Positions 1-6,057 of a stretch of DNA of 10,162 nucleotides are shown piece by piece. The notes under the pieces are model-generated. The model saw only the letters and a program-made list of their open reading frames with translations, did not search any database and had not been told where the DNA came from. Position 1 is the stretch's first letter, and the number at the start of each line of letters is the position of its first letter. The DNA is taken from assembly GCA_002321335.1 (NCBI GenBank), contig DCMG01000007.1, forward strand, positions 2,296 through 12,457, written 5' to 3'. The position numbers and the translations under genes were made by a program. This DNA comes from Bacteroidales bacterium UBA1628. GTDB lineage: Bacteria > Bacteroidota > Bacteroidia > Bacteroidales > UBA932.

Positions 1-486
1 AGGTTTTTCTACTACAGTAATGGAGGTCGCAATAAAACGCTGGGCAAACACGTTGGCGAAAAAGGGAAGCTTCAGGTCGTCCCAATTATATCCATAAGAT
101 TCTATGCTGGAACCATCGTCCTTAAGAACTTTCTTTACGGTCCTTAATTCCGTCTTGTAATCAGGGGCCATATTCTCCAGGAGCATCTCAATGGAAAGCA
201 TTATGCGGGTAATAATATTATCGGAGGGGGCAGCGAGAGTGAAAGCAGCCAAGTTCCTGCAATAGTCATTGTAAACAGACTTGTCTTCGGTTCCAAACAA
301 ATAATCTTTGTCCTCCAGATTCTGAAGAATGGAGGCGACCTTGGACCTCAGCTCATTTAGCGCGTGCTTGCGGACTGACTCTTGACTCTTGTTGCCTGAC
401 AGAATGTCAAACAGTGTTGCGTCGACGCGCATCCTATCTTCCATTGCTTTGCCGAGCTGATCGAATGATTTGAGTTTATTGCACAT
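1..486 (-). CDS. Unrecognised protein, N-terminal part (cut by window edge)
   Basis: Reading the minus strand from the ATG at 486-484 gives 162 codons without a stop up to the window edge, so this is the N-terminal part of a longer gene. The protein begins MCNKLKSFDQLGKAMEDRM and is rich in charged and leucine/isoleucine residues in a helical-looking pattern; later residues include the stretch ESYGYNWDDLKLPFF. I see no signal peptide, membrane segment or catalytic motif, and I do not recognise a family. The start was chosen because it is the only ATG between an in-frame stop (TGA at 543-541) and the body of the ORF; a GTG at 510-508 is the only other candidate I saw. It is divergent from the TerB-like gene at 720, and both are AT-rich compared with the genes further right, so the two could belong to one accessory island. 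Function unknown. Confidence 0.75.
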   Translation of the reverse strand, partial: MCNKLKSFDQLGKAMEDRMRVDATLFDILSGNKSQESVRKHALNELRSKVASILQNLEDKDYLFGTEDKSVYNDYCRNLAAFTLAAPSDNIITRIMLSIEMLLENMAPDYKTELRTVKKVLKDDGSSIESYGYNWDDLKLPFFANVFAQRFIATSITVVEKP

Positions 487-719
487 AATGTTTATCGTTA
501 TTTCTGCCACAAAGGTCTGAAGAATGAAAAACAAAAAATATCATTCGGAACAACAAAAGAAAAGTTGCGATTTATTCGCATTATGTAGGATTTATATAAA
601 ATATACTGATAATAAGCTATTTTAACATTAATTTCGGCATCGATAAAAATAACGACTTGTGCCTAAATTATGTTTTGTTATGATATTATTGTAACTTTAT
701 TGCGATAATTATTCTTCAT
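487..719. promoter_or_regulatory. AT-rich divergent intergenic region
   Basis: These 233 bases separate two divergently transcribed accessory genes and should hold both promoters. A minus-strand run TATTTTTTG at 540-532 is one base longer than the Bacteroidetes -7 consensus TAnnTTTG and lies about 45 bases before the left gene. On the plus strand, TTGTGC at 657-662 and TATGAT at 679-684 are 16 bases apart, but this is a sigma70-like reading that may not apply here. A short perfect inverted repeat, TGCGA-tttat-TCGCA, lies at 566-580, and the half-site TGCGAT recurs at 701-706 just before the TerB-like start. No Shine-Dalgarno sequence precedes either start. The promoter assignments are weak; the divergent arrangement itself is clear. 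Confidence 0.45.
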
Positions 720-2156
720 ATGGCCAGTATAGAACTAAAGAAAAGTGTATGCAGGATACTTACAGATCTTGTAAAATCTGATAATGTCATATCCGTAGAC
801 GAAATGGAAGCCCTAGAAAATGCTGCGAAAGCCTATGGACTCACAAGGGAAAACTATATTGAAAGTTACGCGATGTCTCTGGCCGATGCTGCCGCTTATG
901 TTGCTATTCAAAAACTGCATGTCAGAGAGCGGTTTGTAAAGTTAATGGAAAGTTGTGCTCTTAAAGACGGAGAGTGCTGCCGCGAGGAAGCTCTATTGAT
1001 CAGTTCCATTGAGATTGCGAATGCAGGCAAGGGTAGGATTCTCTCAATGCCGCTTAAAAATCGCCCAATCCTGTCGTCACAGATTCTTTTCGTTGACTCG
1101 ACTTATAATCCCAAAAAGAATGAGCTGGACAGAAACTATGACGAGATGAACAGAATAGTTGAAATGGCTGGGTTCGAGCTCATCTATGTGCCAAAGGTCG
1201 CGATGGATTTTAAGGTTATGAAGAGGAGTGAAGATATAAAGAGGCTTCTATCAATCGTCAATCCCACTTTGAGTGAAAGCTCCCTTGTAAACAAAGTGAT
1301 GTCCCTGCAGAATATGGATTCAAGATATTTCTATCTTCAGGTATTGAATGGCAAGTTGCAAATGGACATCACGATTCTGCGGCCATCTTGGCTTATTAGA
1401 CTGCCCAATAGCGTGGTTAGTGGTATGGGTTATGCAAACTATCTATGCTTTGATGTTGATATGAACGCCATAAAGGAGCAACTAACAGCGTTCATGGAAG
1501 AATTGAACAAGCGTCAAAACCCTTATACAGTCCTTGTCAATCGTCATACGGACCGTTCCAAGGATTTCCTTTATAGCGGTTTCCATAAGACACTTCTGGA
1601 CGTTATGGCCTCGGATAAGACTGAGCTTTGGGAAGTTAGGGTATATGTCCGTGCCGGAGTTAACCTCGTTGCGGACAAGTCGGGACCAAGGAAGAAATAC
1701 TCCGTTGAGATTTGCAAAGGCCGCGCCACATATCCAGTCCTTATTAACGGACGCGAAGCTGCTTTCTATCTGCTGTTGCTATGTGGCTCCGCTAGTTCTC
1801 AAAGAGGAATCGATTTTGAATATGACCGTGAGAAAAGCAGAACTGTTCAATCGCAATTCGTAGAGGCTTATAAATTGGTCAGCAATCGGGAAGAACACTT
1901 TCCGGACATAACACTTTCATCCACGTTCCGCCCGATCAAGGCCAAAGTCATGAAGGGACTGGGAGAGTGTGGGATAAAAGGCGAACTTCACCTCTTTAAA
2001 CCGACAAAGATAGGGAAGAATACATATTACATCCCGGTTAATCCAGAAAATGTCAAAATAATCAGCAAGGAAGGTTCAACGCCATTATTAAATTCAACTA
2101 TATACCAGACTTTTTGCAGGCTGTCTAATGAAGGTAACAATATCGCAGTTGACTAG
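720..2156 (+). CDS. TerB-like domain protein with unassigned C-terminal region
   Basis: This 478-residue cytosolic-looking protein has an all-helical N-terminal domain (about residues 5-100) resembling the TerB family, named from tellurite-resistance operons and found widely in stress and phage-conflict loci. The visible support is the pair of acidic motifs typical of TerB: D21-x-x-I-S-x-x-E28 and L81-K-D-G-E-x-x-x-x-E90; in TerB such residues bind metal. Residues 110-330 form a mixed alpha/beta region I do not recognise (NRPILSSQILFVDSTYN near its start). Residues about 327-445 (from KYSVEIC through GREAAFYLLLL to TYYIPVNPENVKI) could be a winged-helix-like domain, but that is only a pattern impression. 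No signal peptide or membrane segment is seen. The ATG at 720 is the first in frame and gives an intact TerB domain; no ribosome binding site precedes it, as is usual in Bacteroidetes. It lacks the TerC/TerD/TerE neighbours of a classical ter operon and is divergent from the unknown gene at 486. Its biochemical role is unknown. Confidence 0.85.
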   Translation: MASIELKKSVCRILTDLVKSDNVISVDEMEALENAAKAYGLTRENYIESYAMSLADAAAYVAIQKLHVRERFVKLMESCALKDGECCREEALLISSIEIANAGKGRILSMPLKNRPILSSQILFVDSTYNPKKNELDRNYDEMNRIVEMAGFELIYVPKVAMDFKVMKRSEDIKRLLSIVNPTLSESSLVNKVMSLQNMDSRYFYLQVLNGKLQMDITILRPSWLIRLPNSVVSGMGYANYLCFDVDMNAIKEQLTAFMEELNKRQNPYTVLVNRHTDRSKDFLYSGFHKTLLDVMASDKTELWEVRVYVRAGVNLVADKSGPRKKYSVEICKGRATYPVLINGREAAFYLLLLCGSASSQRGIDFEYDREKSRTVQSQFVEAYKLVSNREEHFPDITLSSTFRPIKAKVMKGLGECGIKGELHLFKPTKIGKNTYYIPVNPENVKIISKEGSTPLLNSTIYQTFCRLSNEGNNIAVD

Positions 2157-2286
2157 CATAGCACGTGTAGTTGCATAACAATAATATTGCCGTCACACCT
2201 TTTCATCATCTGCAGGCTCGCTGCCGCTGGCATTATTTGCGTGAACTAACATATACTGGGCGACGACAGCCGAATTTTGAGAATAT

Positions 2287-2340
2287 GTCGGCATAAAAAA
2301 ACGTACTGAGTACGACGTGATGCCTATGGATAATGCCGAC
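2287..2340. repeat. Inverted repeat enclosing a smaller hairpin
   Basis: GTCGGCAT (2287-2294) and ATGCCGAC (2333-2340) are perfect 8-base inverted repeats. If one T is bulged, the pairing extends outward by three more bases (ATA with TAT). The loop contains the compact hairpin CGTAC-tga-GTACG at 2302-2314, so the whole would fold as a stem carrying a smaller stem. Its right arm overlaps the next inverted repeat (2339-2366) by two bases, so the two could compete or stack. Confidence 0.45.
2295..2314 (-). terminator. Possible intrinsic terminator for leftward transcription
   Basis: Read on the minus strand, CGTAC-tca-GTACG is a 5-bp stem with a 3-base loop followed directly by seven T residues (seven A residues at 2295-2301 on the plus strand). 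The layout is that of an intrinsic terminator. The stem is short, and the site is about 440 bases beyond the stop of the nearest minus-strand gene (2752), so it could end either a long 3' tail of the ligase transcript or an unknown small RNA from this gap. Confidence 0.35.
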
Positions 2341-2366
2341 TATGGTTTCCGGTTCGGTTCCATAGT
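2339..2366. repeat. Inverted repeat with inner stem
   Basis: ACTATGG (2339-2345) pairs perfectly with CCATAGT (2360-2366), and inside the loop CCG (2349-2351) can pair with CGG (2355-2357) around a GTT turn, giving a two-tier hairpin. A second palindrome, TACGG-A-CCGTA (2372-2382), follows six bases later. The single repeats are short enough to arise by chance; it is the clustering that is notable. Confidence 0.4.
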
Positions 2367-2533
2367 ATGTATACGGACCGTACTTTGCATTGCACATAAG
2401 AGCACCTTCTGGGGTACCAAACAATTGGAGGAACCTGATTGGTACACAAAAGGCATCTATGAGGTACCGAGCTGGCTGATGGTGACAGAAAGGCCGAGAT
2501 ACCTTTCATATGCGTTACACGAAATCCTTACCT

Positions 2534-2606
2534 ATAGGTGAATCCCCCGCTCGACCCAAGAATTTTAGTAACGTGCAAAATTCTGGTTGAGCTGGGGATC
2601 ACCTAT
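2534..2606. repeat. Large imperfect hairpin, MITE-like or structured intergenic element
   Basis: The left arm (2534-2566, starting ATAGGTGAATCCCC) and the right arm (2577-2606, ending GGGGATCACCTAT) are reverse complements apart from a few one- or two-base bulges and substitutions. The 10-base loop is AGTAACGTGC, and the innermost pairing is AGAATTTT with AAAATTCT. CCTTA stands near the left end (2526-2530) and directly after the right end (2607-2611), a possible target duplication, although it is offset by three bases on the left. No T-run follows on either strand, so a plain terminator is unlikely. Two terminal inverted repeats with almost nothing between them is the layout of a minimal MITE-like or palindromic repeat; a stable RNA hairpin is the alternative. 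That the two arms match is directly visible; the element type is inferred. Confidence 0.75.
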
Positions 2607-2643
2607 CCTTAAGGTTTCATTTACCTAAAATTTCGCTTCGGCG

Positions 2644-2721
2644 CTTCGGCAAGCTCAGCGACCGCAAGTTCGACATCAGGCAAACACGTTGACAGCAGCG
2701 GTCGGTGAGCCTGTCCAAAAC
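2644..2721. repeat. REP-like palindromic repeat downstream of the ligase gene
   Basis: CTTCGGCAAGCTCAGCGACCGC (split here as CTTCGGCAAGC 2644-2654 and TCAGCGACCGC 2655-2665) is matched by the reverse complement of 2698-2721, which reads GTTTTGGACAGG then CTCACCGACCGC. The spacer is 32 bases. An octamer direct repeat CGCTTCGG occurs at 2634-2641 and 2642-2649 at its left edge. Sequences of the form CTTCGRCAAGCTCAGCGACCG recur between genes in many bacteria as dispersed REP-like repeats. Here the element starts about 30 bases beyond the ligase stop, where such repeats often protect or end transcripts. Confidence 0.55.
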
Positions 2722-2751
2722 ACGAACTAAGCGATCAAGGGCCAAGAGTCA

Positions 2752-4656
2752 CTAAAGACTCTCTATATTCTTCTCGTTGAAGAGGTTCTTGCCCTCGGCC
2801 GTGTAGGCGTACTCGATGCGGTCGGCGTAGTGCTTCTCGACCTTGCCGCGCACAATCTTCATCGTGCTGTTCACCAAGCCGTTCTGCTCGGTGAAAGGCT
2901 CAGGGAGCACAGCCACGGCGGCAGGCAGCCACCTCTCCGGGAACATACCCTCGTGCGAGCCACCCTTCTTGTAGGAGTCAATCTCCTCCTGAATCTTCTT
3001 CAGCATCGCCTCCTTACCCTCACGCGAAGCCGGATCCAGACCCTTCGAGGAAACATATTCCTTAAGAGCATCCTTCGCAGGAACGATCAGCACGATCGTG
3101 TAAGGGTCCTGATTGTTGTGCAGGATAACCTGCTCGATGTACTTGGAGCCGTCGGTCAGGGAGTCCTCGAAACCTTCCGGGCTATACTTCTCGCCGTCAG
3201 AGGAAATCAGCAGGGACTTGAAACGACCGACAACGTAAAGATATTCAGAATCATACATATACCCCATATCGCCGGTATGCAGCCAACCGTCACGGAGAGC
3301 CTCGGCGGTGCCCTGAGGGTTCTTCCAGTAACCGGCCATAACGTTCTCTCCACGGACGACAATCTCACCCTTGGTGCGGAGCGGAACCTCCTTGCCGTTG
3401 TCATCGCAGATCTTGATGTCAAGCGGTTTCACCACGCGGCCGGAAGAGCCGAACATCGCATGCCCGGCGGAGTTGGCGGAAATGATCGGTGTTGCCTCAG
3501 ACACACCGTAGCCCTGGAACATAGGGATGCCGATGGCGCAGAAATATTTCTGAAGCTCAATGTCCAGGAGGGCGCCACCGCCGACAAAGAACTCCATCCT
3601 GCCACCGAATCCCTCACGGACTTTCTTGAATATGATCTTGTCGAACAAGGCCATCAGAGGTTTCTTCCAAAGCTGGAGGATGCCGCCACGGTTGTAATAT
3701 TCCTTATTGTAAGAGATTGCGAGGTTGAGGGCGTAGTTGTAGAGTTTCTCAACCTTTGGGCCCTGCTTGTGGATGGTGGTCTCGACGTTCTTCTTGAAGT
3801 TGCGGGCGAGCGCAGGGACGGACAGCATCACGTGCGGGCGAGTCTCCTTGATCGCTATAGGAATATTCCTGAGCGTGGCGAGCGGATTTGCTCCGACCGG
3901 AACGGTGGCGATGCTGCTACAGTAGGACATCATCGTGTAGAACCCTGCCACGTGCGCGAAACAATGGTCCAAAGGCAGGATTATGAGCATCGTGGAATCC
4001 GGCTTGACTCCGATCACGGAATGCGCCTGCTCCACATTCGCCGTGTAGTTGCGATGAGTCAGCAGAACACCCTTAGGGTCGGCTGTGGTGCCGGACGTGT
4101 AGCTGATCGTGGCGTAGTCGTCTGGCTGCACGGATTTGTAACGCTCCTCGAACTCGGCCTTGTGCCCGAAGAGGTAGCTGTCACCAAGAGCCTGCACCCA
4201 TTCCATCGAGACTTCCTTTGCGTTTGCCGCAGGGGTGTCATCCAGCACGATCACCTTCTCCACGCAATCCAGCTGCGAGATTATCCTGCGGATTTTCGGA
4301 AGCTGCTGGCCGGACACTATCACAAACCTTGATTCAGAATGCAGGATCCTGAAAGTCAAGTCATTGCTTTCCTCAAGTTTTATGGAAAGAGGCACATTAA
4401 CGCCTCCGGCATAAAGGATTCCCAGCTCAGCGAGAATCCACATGTTCCTGCCCTCTGAGAGAAGAGAGACCTTGTCACCCTTGCGAAGCCCCATGGCCAT
4501 GAGTCCGGCCCCGATTCGGTAGCCTTCCTTGCGGGTCTGCTCGAATGAAGTCTCGGTCCACTTCCCGTCCACCTTCTCGCGGAGGAACACATGGGAAGAG
4601 AACTCGTGGGTGTACTTCTCCACGAATTCGATTATTGTCGGTCTTGTTGCTGACAT
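2752..4656 (-). CDS. Long-chain acyl-CoA synthetase (AMP-forming)
   Basis: This 634-residue enzyme belongs to the ANL (AMP-binding) superfamily. It activates a carboxylic acid, most likely a long-chain fatty acid, with ATP to an acyl-adenylate and transfers the acyl group to coenzyme A, feeding phospholipid synthesis or fatty-acid breakdown. All core motifs are present and in order: the phosphate-binding loop YTSGTTADPKG at 186-196, QGYGVSEATP at 381-390, GWLHTGD at 457-463, the hinge region GRFKSLLISSDGEKYSPEGFE from 477, and near the C-terminus NSTMKIVRGK with the putative catalytic lysine K600. Alanine and aspartate stand in the loop where many relatives have a glycine; catalysis should not be affected. 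Length fits bacterial long-chain ligases (about 550-650). No signal peptide is seen. It is the last gene of the minus-strand run, 64 bases after the kinase gene at 4721, with no clear -7 element in that spacer, so co-transcription is plausible. The acid chain length cannot be fixed from sequence alone. Confidence 0.93.
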   Translation of the reverse strand: MSATRPTIIEFVEKYTHEFSSHVFLREKVDGKWTETSFEQTRKEGYRIGAGLMAMGLRKGDKVSLLSEGRNMWILAELGILYAGGVNVPLSIKLEESNDLTFRILHSESRFVIVSGQQLPKIRRIISQLDCVEKVIVLDDTPAANAKEVSMEWVQALGDSYLFGHKAEFEERYKSVQPDDYATISYTSGTTADPKGVLLTHRNYTANVEQAHSVIGVKPDSTMLIILPLDHCFAHVAGFYTMMSYCSSIATVPVGANPLATLRNIPIAIKETRPHVMLSVPALARNFKKNVETTIHKQGPKVEKLYNYALNLAISYNKEYYNRGGILQLWKKPLMALFDKIIFKKVREGFGGRMEFFVGGGALLDIELQKYFCAIGIPMFQGYGVSEATPIISANSAGHAMFGSSGRVVKPLDIKICDDNGKEVPLRTKGEIVVRGENVMAGYWKNPQGTAEALRDGWLHTGDMGYMYDSEYLYVVGRFKSLLISSDGEKYSPEGFEDSLTDGSKYIEQVILHNNQDPYTIVLIVPAKDALKEYVSSKGLDPASREGKEAMLKKIQEEIDSYKKGGSHEGMFPERWLPAAVAVLPEPFTEQNGLVNSTMKIVRGKVEKHYADRIEYAYTAEGKNLFNEKNIESL

Positions 4657-4720
4657 ATTTATTAATTGTTAAAATCTTTGAAAATCCACGGCGACTTGTC
4701 TTTGCCGCTTACCAGCCTGA

Positions 4721-5356
4721 TTATTCGTCTATCTGCCTGACCTCCGGGAAAAGGCCGAAAAGTTCCGCGTCGATCTTGTCGGTCACGGTCTGGAAGTCTT
4801 CCGGACGATTCTCGAACTTGATGTTGTCCACATCGATGACCAGAAGATGTCCGTCATATTTGGAGATCCAATCGTCATAGCGTTTGTTGAGGCCGGTGAG
4901 GTAGTCGATGCGGATGCTGCTCTCATATTCCCTGCCCCTCTTCTGGATCTGCGCCACGAGATTAGGAATCGTGGATTTCAGGTAGATCAGCAGGTCCGGC
5001 TTGCTGACAAGAGACATCATCAAGTCGAAGAGATCCGAATAGTTCTCGAAATCCCTTGTGCTCATCAGCCCCATGTCGTGCAGGTTCGGGGCGAAAATCC
5101 GGGCGTCCTCGTAGATCGTCCTGTCCTGGATGATGACATCGCTGCATCTTGAGATGTCCACGACATCCTTGAATCTTTTGTTCAGGAAATATATCTGGAG
5201 GTTGAACGACCAGCGCTCCATGTCAGCGTAGAAATCGGAGAGGTAAGGGTTGAAGTCAACCGATTCGAACTTAGGAGTCCAGCCGTAATGGGCCGCCAGC
5301 ATCTTTGTCAGCGTGGTCTTGCCACTGCCTATGTTGCCTGCTATCGCGATGTGCAT
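4721..5356 (-). CDS. Deoxynucleoside kinase, first paralogue (canonical base pocket)
   Basis: This 211-residue cytosolic P-loop kinase transfers a phosphate from ATP to the 5' hydroxyl of a deoxynucleoside in the salvage pathway, as in the dCK/dGK/dAK family. Visible elements: P-loop GNIGSGKTT 7-15, the general-base glutamate E31 in the FES motif, RWSFNLQIY 48-56 with Q54 aligning to the base-reading glutamine of dCK (RWSFTFQTY), DRT 78-80 matching the DRS motif, D84 (DRTIYED) aligning to the dCK base-contact aspartate, and the LID region QKRGREYE 138-145. It is about 64 percent identical (132 of 207 positions by hand count, no gaps) to the kinase encoded at 5434-6057, showing a tandem duplication. 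Tandem kinase pairs with different purine deoxynucleoside specificities are known in Lactobacillus acidophilus (dAK/dGK). Retention of Q54 and D84 suggests a classical purine or cytosine deoxynucleoside kinase; which base it prefers is uncertain. Confidence 0.92.
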   Translation of the reverse strand: MHIAIAGNIGSGKTTLTKMLAAHYGWTPKFESVDFNPYLSDFYADMERWSFNLQIYFLNKRFKDVVDISRCSDVIIQDRTIYEDARIFAPNLHDMGLMSTRDFENYSDLFDLMMSLVSKPDLLIYLKSTIPNLVAQIQKRGREYESSIRIDYLTGLNKRYDDWISKYDGHLLVIDVDNIKFENRPEDFQTVTDKIDAELFGLFPEVRQIDE

Positions 5357-5422
5357 ATCATTGATGTTTATTCTGTTCCGTTATATTACACAGGAAACGT
5401 TCATATTCAGAACAATTCCCTA

Positions 5423-5430
5423 CAAAAATA
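5423..5430 (-). promoter_or_regulatory. Possible -7 promoter element between the two kinase genes
   Basis: TATTTTTG on the minus strand matches the Bacteroidetes -7 consensus TAnnTTTG and lies in the 77-base gap between the kinase genes, 67 bases before the start at 5356. I could not find a TTTG -33 element at the expected distance, so it may be a weak internal promoter for the downstream kinase and ligase, or a chance match in AT-rich DNA. Confidence 0.3.
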
Positions 5431-5433
5431 ACA

Positions 5434-6057
5434 TTATTTTTCCAATGGGAAAAGCCCGTAGAGTTCCGCGTCAATGCGGTCGGTGATGGAGGCGAAGTCT
5501 TCGGGGCGGTTCTCGAAGTCGAGATCGTCCGCCTCGATGGTCAGGACCTTGCCGTCATATTCATTGATCCACTTTTCGTAGCGGTCGTTAAGGCCGCTGA
5601 GATATTCAAGGCTCATGGTCTGCTCGTAGCCGCGGCCGCGCTTCTGGATTTGCGCCACGAGGTGAGGCACCGATGACTTGAGGTAAATCAGCAGATCCGG
5701 CTTGCGGACAGTCGAGGCCATCACGTTATAGAGATCCATGTAGGTCTCGTAGTCGCGCTTGGTGAGGTTGCCCATGGCGTAGTTGTTGGCCACGAAGATG
5801 TGCACGCCCTCGAAGAGGGTTCTGTCCTGTATGATGACATCCTTGCTTCTGGCTATCTCCAGCACGTCCTTGAATCTCTGGGCAAGGAAATACGTCTCCA
5901 GATTGTACGACCAGCGGGGAATGTCCTTGTAGTAGTCCTCCAGATAGGGGTTGTAGGTCACCGACTCGTACTTCGGTGTCCATCCGTAATGGGCGGCGAG
6001 CATCCTTGTGAGGGTGGTCTTGCCGCTGCCTATGTTGCCTGCTATTCCTATGTGCAT
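5434..6057 (-). CDS. Deoxynucleoside kinase, second paralogue (altered base pocket)
   Basis: This 207-residue paralogue of the kinase at 4721-5356 keeps all the chemistry: P-loop GNIGSGKTT 7-15, E31 (YES), DRT 78-80 and LID QKRGRGYE 138-145. It differs at two positions expected to touch the base: RWSYNLETY has glutamate E54 where the family and its twin have glutamine, and DRTLFEG has glycine G84 where its twin and dCK have aspartate. Residues 81-98 are also the most divergent stretch between the two copies. This suggests that it phosphorylates a different deoxynucleoside from its twin, or that the two form a mixed dimer, as dAK and dGK do in Lactobacillus acidophilus. Its ATG shares its first base with the stop of the upstream MBL gene (TAATG), so translation is probably coupled. 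The fold assignment is firm; the substrate is inferred. Confidence 0.92.
   Translation of the reverse strand: MHIGIAGNIGSGKTTLTRMLAAHYGWTPKYESVTYNPYLEDYYKDIPRWSYNLETYFLAQRFKDVLEIARSKDVIIQDRTLFEGVHIFVANNYAMGNLTKRDYETYMDLYNVMASTVRKPDLLIYLKSSVPHLVAQIQKRGRGYEQTMSLEYLSGLNDRYEKWINEYDGKVLTIEADDLDFENRPEDFASITDRIDAELYGLFPLEK

Larger units (their letters stand above)
2157..2751. other. 595-base convergent spacer rich in inverted repeats, no convincing gene
   Basis: This gap lies between the converging ends of the TerB-like gene and the acyl-CoA ligase gene. Short open frames exist on both strands (for example 2317-2541 plus and 2424-2233 minus), but they overlap one another, have no recognisable protein pattern and are crossed by inverted repeats. 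What the sequence does hold is dense structure: GTCGGCAT 2287-2294 pairing with ATGCCGAC 2333-2340, CGTAC/GTACG at 2302-2314, ACTATGG/CCATAGT at 2339-2366, TACGG-A-CCGTA at 2372-2382, GTACCAA 2414-2420 with TTGGTAC 2439-2445, the large hairpin at 2534-2606 and the REP-like palindrome at 2644-2721. It may be remnants of mobile elements, a structured RNA, or both. The first 120 bases (2157-2280) show nothing I can name. Confidence 0.6.

Noticed and set aside
1534..1863. A 109-codon frame inside the TerB-like gene
   Set aside because: It is an out-of-frame shadow of the longer frame, with no family signature or start signal of its own.
2233..2541. Small open frames on both strands in the convergent gap (plus 2317-2541; minus 2424-2233 and 2509-2324)
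   Set aside because: They overlap each other, show no protein family pattern, are crossed by several inverted repeats and have unusual composition (many W, Y, H, C). A decayed gene cannot be excluded but is not supported.
2534..2606. The large hairpin as a simple rho-independent terminator
   Set aside because: No T-run follows the stem on either strand, and it lies 146 bases beyond one gene end and about 380 beyond the other.
2830..4332. A 500-codon open frame on the plus strand
   Set aside because: It lies wholly antisense to the acyl-CoA ligase gene, whose motifs are complete. Its protein is Arg/His/Val/Leu-rich with no recognisable pattern, as expected for an antisense shadow in GC-rich coding DNA.
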